From: an uncultured Holosporaceae bacterium
Lineage (GTDB): Bacteria > Pseudomonadota > Alphaproteobacteria > CAISOG01
NCBI GenBank assembly: GCA_903887035.1
Contig: CAISOG010000229.1
Coordinates: forward strand, 1-8,742
Reading direction: 5' to 3'
Length of the DNA: 8,742 nucleotides
Below, piece after piece: positions 6,360 through 8,742 of this stretch (its first letter is position 1; every line of letters starts with the position of its first letter). The notes below the pieces were generated by a model. That model did no database searches. It saw only the letters and a list, made by a program, of their open reading frames with translations, and was not told where the DNA came from. The position numbers and the translations under genes were made by a program.

Positions 6360-6487
6360 TCAGCGTATAATCTGTTTAGCTCATGCAGGGGCAAATCCCT
6401 GTTGGCAAACTGTGGCGCTGTGATTAGGGTATCTTTTGTTTGCGTTTCCTACGCTGATACACATCACTGATAGCCCGATAGATTGCC
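6360..6487 (+). promoter_or_regulatory. Divergent cobalamin-riboswitch-like leader of cobS
   Basis: Several blocks resemble the cobalamin aptamer core, in the right order. GGGGCAAATCC (6388-6398) is like the conserved GGTGcAAxTCC, and CAGGG/CCCTG (6386-6390 with 6397-6401) forms the corresponding hairpin, P5. CTGT (6410-6413) followed by GGCGCTGTGATTAGG (6414-6428) recalls CCCGCxACTGTGAxxGG. TCACTG (6464-6469) recalls GCCACTG. AGCCCGATAGATTGCC (6472-6487) recalls the B12 box AGCCMGGAGACCKGCC. The upstream GGGAA block is not evident. TCAGCGTA (6360-6367) is perfectly complementary to TACGCTGA (6450-6457) and could close the domain. The B12-box-like block ends five bases before the cobS ATG, where it would mask translation start. 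A cobalamin gene downstream is the expected context. The match is by eye and several positions deviate, so a degenerate aptamer or coincidence remains possible. Boundaries are approximate. Confidence 0.5.
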
Positions 6488-6492
6488 ATTCC

Positions 6493-7491
6493 ATGTCCAT
6501 GCCCATGCTTGACGCCGCCCACGCCCCCCTTAGCAACAACCATTTAGTTCCTGTTGATACCCAGGCCTTGTTTGGGGTTTCGGTACCTTTTGTGGTGCAG
6601 GGTTTTGCGGTTGCCAATGACTGGGTGCCCGCCGCCGACCCAGCCTATCGGTTTGAACCAACCACCACCATGGCCATTTTGGCCGGCTTTGCCCACAACC
6701 GACGGGTGTTGTTGCAGGGGTTGCACGGCACGGGCAAGTCCAGCCATCTGGAGCAGGTGGCGGCGCGCCTGAACTGGCCATTGCTGCGGATTAATTTGGA
6801 CAGTCAGGTCAGCCGATTGGATCTGTTGGGGCGCGATGCCATCGTGCTGAAAGACGGCCTGCAGATTACCGAGTTTCAGGAAGGGTTGCTGCCCTGGGCA
6901 TTGCGGCATGGGGTTGCGTTGGTTTTTGATGAATATGACGCCGGCCGCCCCGATGTGATGTTTGTGGTGCAACGGCTGTTGGAAACCGATGGCAAGCTAA
7001 CCCTGCTGGATGCCAATCGGGTGATTACCCCACACCCCGAATTTCGGCTGTTCGCCACCGCCAATACCGTTGGGCTAGGCGATGCGCAGGGCATTTACCA
7101 GGGCACGCAAATTCTGAATCAGGGGCAGTTGGATCGTTGGCAGTTGATTGTGCGGCTTAGCTATCTGTCGCCAGAGGATGAGGCGGCGTTGTTGCAAAGC
7201 AAGCTGCCCGCCCTGGCGCAGCAGCCCTATGCGGATCAGGTGGCGCCGATGACCCGCCTGGCGGAGCTGATTCGGCAGGCCTTTGCGCATGGCGATTTGG
7301 CGGTGGTGCTGTCGCCCCGCACGCTGCTAAACTGGGCGGAAAACTGGATAATCTGTGGCAACCCCGCCGACCCAGTTGAGCAAAGTTTAGCCGAAACTTT
7401 CCGCCTGAGTTACCTGAACCGCTGTGACCCTGTTGATTATCCAATGGTGGCCGAGTTTTACCAGCGCTGCTTTGGGGTAGAGTTGCTGTAA
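6493..7491 (+). CDS. cobS: Cobaltochelatase AAA+ subunit CobS
   Basis: CobS is the ATPase subunit that, with CobT, drives CobN to insert cobalt into hydrogenobyrinate a,c-diamide in aerobic cobalamin synthesis. The 332-residue protein matches the family's length. Visible are Walker A GLHGTGKS (76-83), the typical EQVAARLNWP (87-96), LDSQVSRLDLLGRDAIV (102-118), Walker B VALVFDEYDAGRPDV (141-155), the sensor segment FATANTVGLGD (187-197), the DRW arginine site (214-216), SPRT (274-277) and the closing EFYQRCFGVEL (321-331). The frame is open further upstream, but that part would consist of the riboswitch-like leader; of three nearby ATGs (6493, 6499, 6505) the first gives the usual N-terminal length. 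There is no clear Shine-Dalgarno sequence before it. cobT follows after 19 bases. cobN is not in the window. Regulation by cobalamin is inferred from the leader. Confidence 0.95.
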   Translation: MSMPMLDAAHAPLSNNHLVPVDTQALFGVSVPFVVQGFAVANDWVPAADPAYRFEPTTTMAILAGFAHNRRVLLQGLHGTGKSSHLEQVAARLNWPLLRINLDSQVSRLDLLGRDAIVLKDGLQITEFQEGLLPWALRHGVALVFDEYDAGRPDVMFVVQRLLETDGKLTLLDANRVITPHPEFRLFATANTVGLGDAQGIYQGTQILNQGQLDRWQLIVRLSYLSPEDEAALLQSKLPALAQQPYADQVAPMTRLAELIRQAFAHGDLAVVLSPRTLLNWAENWIICGNPADPVEQSLAETFRLSYLNRCDPVDYPMVAEFYQRCFGVELL

Positions 7492-7510
7492 CCGCTGCAG
7501 GTAATTGGCC

Positions 7511-8742
7511 ATGCCCCCCCGCCCCGAAGCCACCAGCCCGCATCATGTCATTGAGGTGGTGCTTAGCGCGCTGGCGCAACAGCCCGTTAAACCAGTCTTC
7601 AGCGATGAGGCCGCTGCGGGGGCTGGCCTACAGCGGCAGGTGGCCATTCCGCCTGCCCCCCCAACCGCTGGCAGGCTTAGCAATCATGCGCCCACCCCAA
7701 TAGCAGCAGACGCAAGCGCAGGTGTAGGCGCACCGAACAAATCCGCCGCCTTAGTAGCCCCCGCCGCAACCGCCAGACCACTATCCGCCCAAACCCGCGC
7801 CAGCGGTGATGCGGTGGCCTGCCTTACCCGCTTTCATGACCCGAAGCTGCACAGCCGTCTGCAACCCAAGCAGGGGGATGCCGCCAACCTGCTGGCCGCG
7901 GCGGAGCAGGTACGTTGCCTGGAACTGGGTGCCGCACTGTACCCTGGCATGGCCACCAGCCAGTTGCAGGCGATTGCGGAACGCTATGCCGCCAAGGCTG
8001 CTGAACAGCGATCACACCCCCTGCCTGGCTATACCGCCAACAGCGCGGCGGAGCAGGCGCAGGCGCTGGCCGACCTGTTGTGGATGCGTTGGCATGATGG
8101 TGACGCCAACCAACCGTTGATGCAGCGATTGGCGATGGAAAATCCCCAACTGGTTAGGCTGGTCAACCAAATGGCTGGCCAATTGCAAAGCCAGCTTTAC
8201 AGCCAAAGCGACTTTGCCACCCTGATACGCGATTTGGCGCAACGGTTGGGCATCGTCAGCACTCAACCCGATTCTGGCACTGATGAGGAGGGGGAGGAGC
8301 AGGCCGACAGCAATGACGGCGCCGATGATGGGCAGTTCACCCCCGAAACGGGCACTGAGCCGCCCCCCCCATCCATGCCGCAGGATCCCATGCCCCTGCC
8401 ACCATCCCCGATGCAGGATGCCCAGGCCAAAGTCAAAACTGTCAATGAGAATGGCCAGGAGGGGGAGGCGGCACCCCCCCGTCTTGACCCGTTGGCCTTG
8501 GTTGATCAGCAGGTGGGCTATCATGTTTACAGCCGTGATCATGATGAGGTGGTGGACGCCAGCAGCCTGGTGTCATCGCTTAAAATGTGGACTTCGGAGC
8601 TGTTGCAAAATCATGATGCGGCGCAGTATCGCCAGTTGGTTAAGCGCTTAGCAATGAAGCTGGAACGGCTGCTACGCACCGATAACCCCCTGTATTGGCA
8701 GGGGAGCCAGCTGGACGGCGCGCTGGTTCCCAAGCGGTTGGC
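7511..8742 (+). CDS. cobT: Cobaltochelatase subunit CobT (partial, runs off the right edge)
   Basis: CobT forms a ring complex with CobS and couples ATP hydrolysis to the cobalt-inserting subunit CobN. The frame is open from the ATG at 7511 to the window end (410 codons plus two bases). After a short N-terminal helix comes an Ala/Pro-rich linker (about 35-97). CobT-type sequence begins at SGDAVACLTRFHDPKLHSRL (98-117) and AAAEQVRCLELGA (129-141), continues through helical sequence to DFATLIRDLAQRLGI (234-248), then an acidic, Pro-rich linker (254-325), and GYHVYSRDHDEVVDASSL (336-353) leading into the helix LVKRLAMKLERLL (376-388). The usual QQNRSWxFDLEEG segment that follows is replaced by unrelated sequence (about 389-400). 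The C-terminal von Willebrand/MIDAS domain would lie beyond the window. An AGG ten bases upstream and the 19-base gap to cobS indicate one operon. Identity rests on these segments and on pairing with cobS. Confidence 0.88.
   Translation, partial: MPPRPEATSPHHVIEVVLSALAQQPVKPVFSDEAAAGAGLQRQVAIPPAPPTAGRLSNHAPTPIAADASAGVGAPNKSAALVAPAATARPLSAQTRASGDAVACLTRFHDPKLHSRLQPKQGDAANLLAAAEQVRCLELGAALYPGMATSQLQAIAERYAAKAAEQRSHPLPGYTANSAAEQAQALADLLWMRWHDGDANQPLMQRLAMENPQLVRLVNQMAGQLQSQLYSQSDFATLIRDLAQRLGIVSTQPDSGTDEEGEEQADSNDGADDGQFTPETGTEPPPPSMPQDPMPLPPSPMQDAQAKVKTVNENGQEGEAAPPRLDPLALVDQQVGYHVYSRDHDEVVDASSLVSSLKMWTSELLQNHDAAQYRQLVKRLAMKLERLLRTDNPLYWQGSQLDGALVPKRL

Noticed and set aside
6436..6492. Upstream TTG extension of cobS
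   Set aside because: The bases match the leader element, there is no ribosome binding site, and CobS length is normal from 6493.
8012..8542. Minus-strand open frame opposite cobT, with hydrophobic stretches
   Set aside because: The plus-strand frame is CobT by several motifs and is continuous to the edge; the hydrophobic look arises from the complement of Gln/Ala/Asp codons.

Overview
The window looks like chromosomal core sequence from an alphaproteobacterium. The protein sequences point that way: Ffh carries the TRxDGD form of its G4 motif, S6 and S18 have alphaproteobacterial cores, fabD is divergent from rpsF, and there is a CobS/CobT pair of the aerobic cobalt-chelatase type. GC content is fairly high with strong G/C runs in most genes. 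The exceptions are the first ~110 bases (about 35% GC) and, to a lesser degree, rpsF. No lineage below class can be defended from this sequence alone.

Layout, left to right. A low-GC gene tail of unknown function ends near base 112. dapF (diaminopimelate epimerase, minus strand) converges on it. dapF is divergent from ffh (signal recognition particle GTPase, plus strand) across a 37-base spacer. proA (gamma-glutamyl phosphate reductase) starts two bases after ffh stops, so the two are very probably co-transcribed. On the minus strand follow mntP (manganese efflux pump) and fabD (malonyl-CoA:ACP transacylase). fabD is divergent from the rpsF-rpsR ribosomal pair across a 274-base intergenic region that contains plausible promoters for both sides. 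The usual rplI does not directly follow rpsR. Instead there is a 180-base leader and then cobS-cobT, the AAA+ and MIDAS-type subunits of aerobic cobaltochelatase; cobT runs off the right edge.

Most of the window is housekeeping: lysine/peptidoglycan precursor synthesis, membrane protein targeting, proline synthesis, manganese homeostasis, fatty-acid initiation, translation and cobalamin synthesis. The most interesting element is the cobS leader. It contains several short blocks, in the correct order, that resemble the core of a cobalamin riboswitch, and the last block (B12-box-like) ends five bases before the cobS start codon. This suggests translational feedback by cobalamin on the cobalt-insertion genes, through a divergent and compact aptamer. 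I saw no mobile element, CRISPR array, tRNA, rRNA or defence system, and no clear evidence of a wholly new system.
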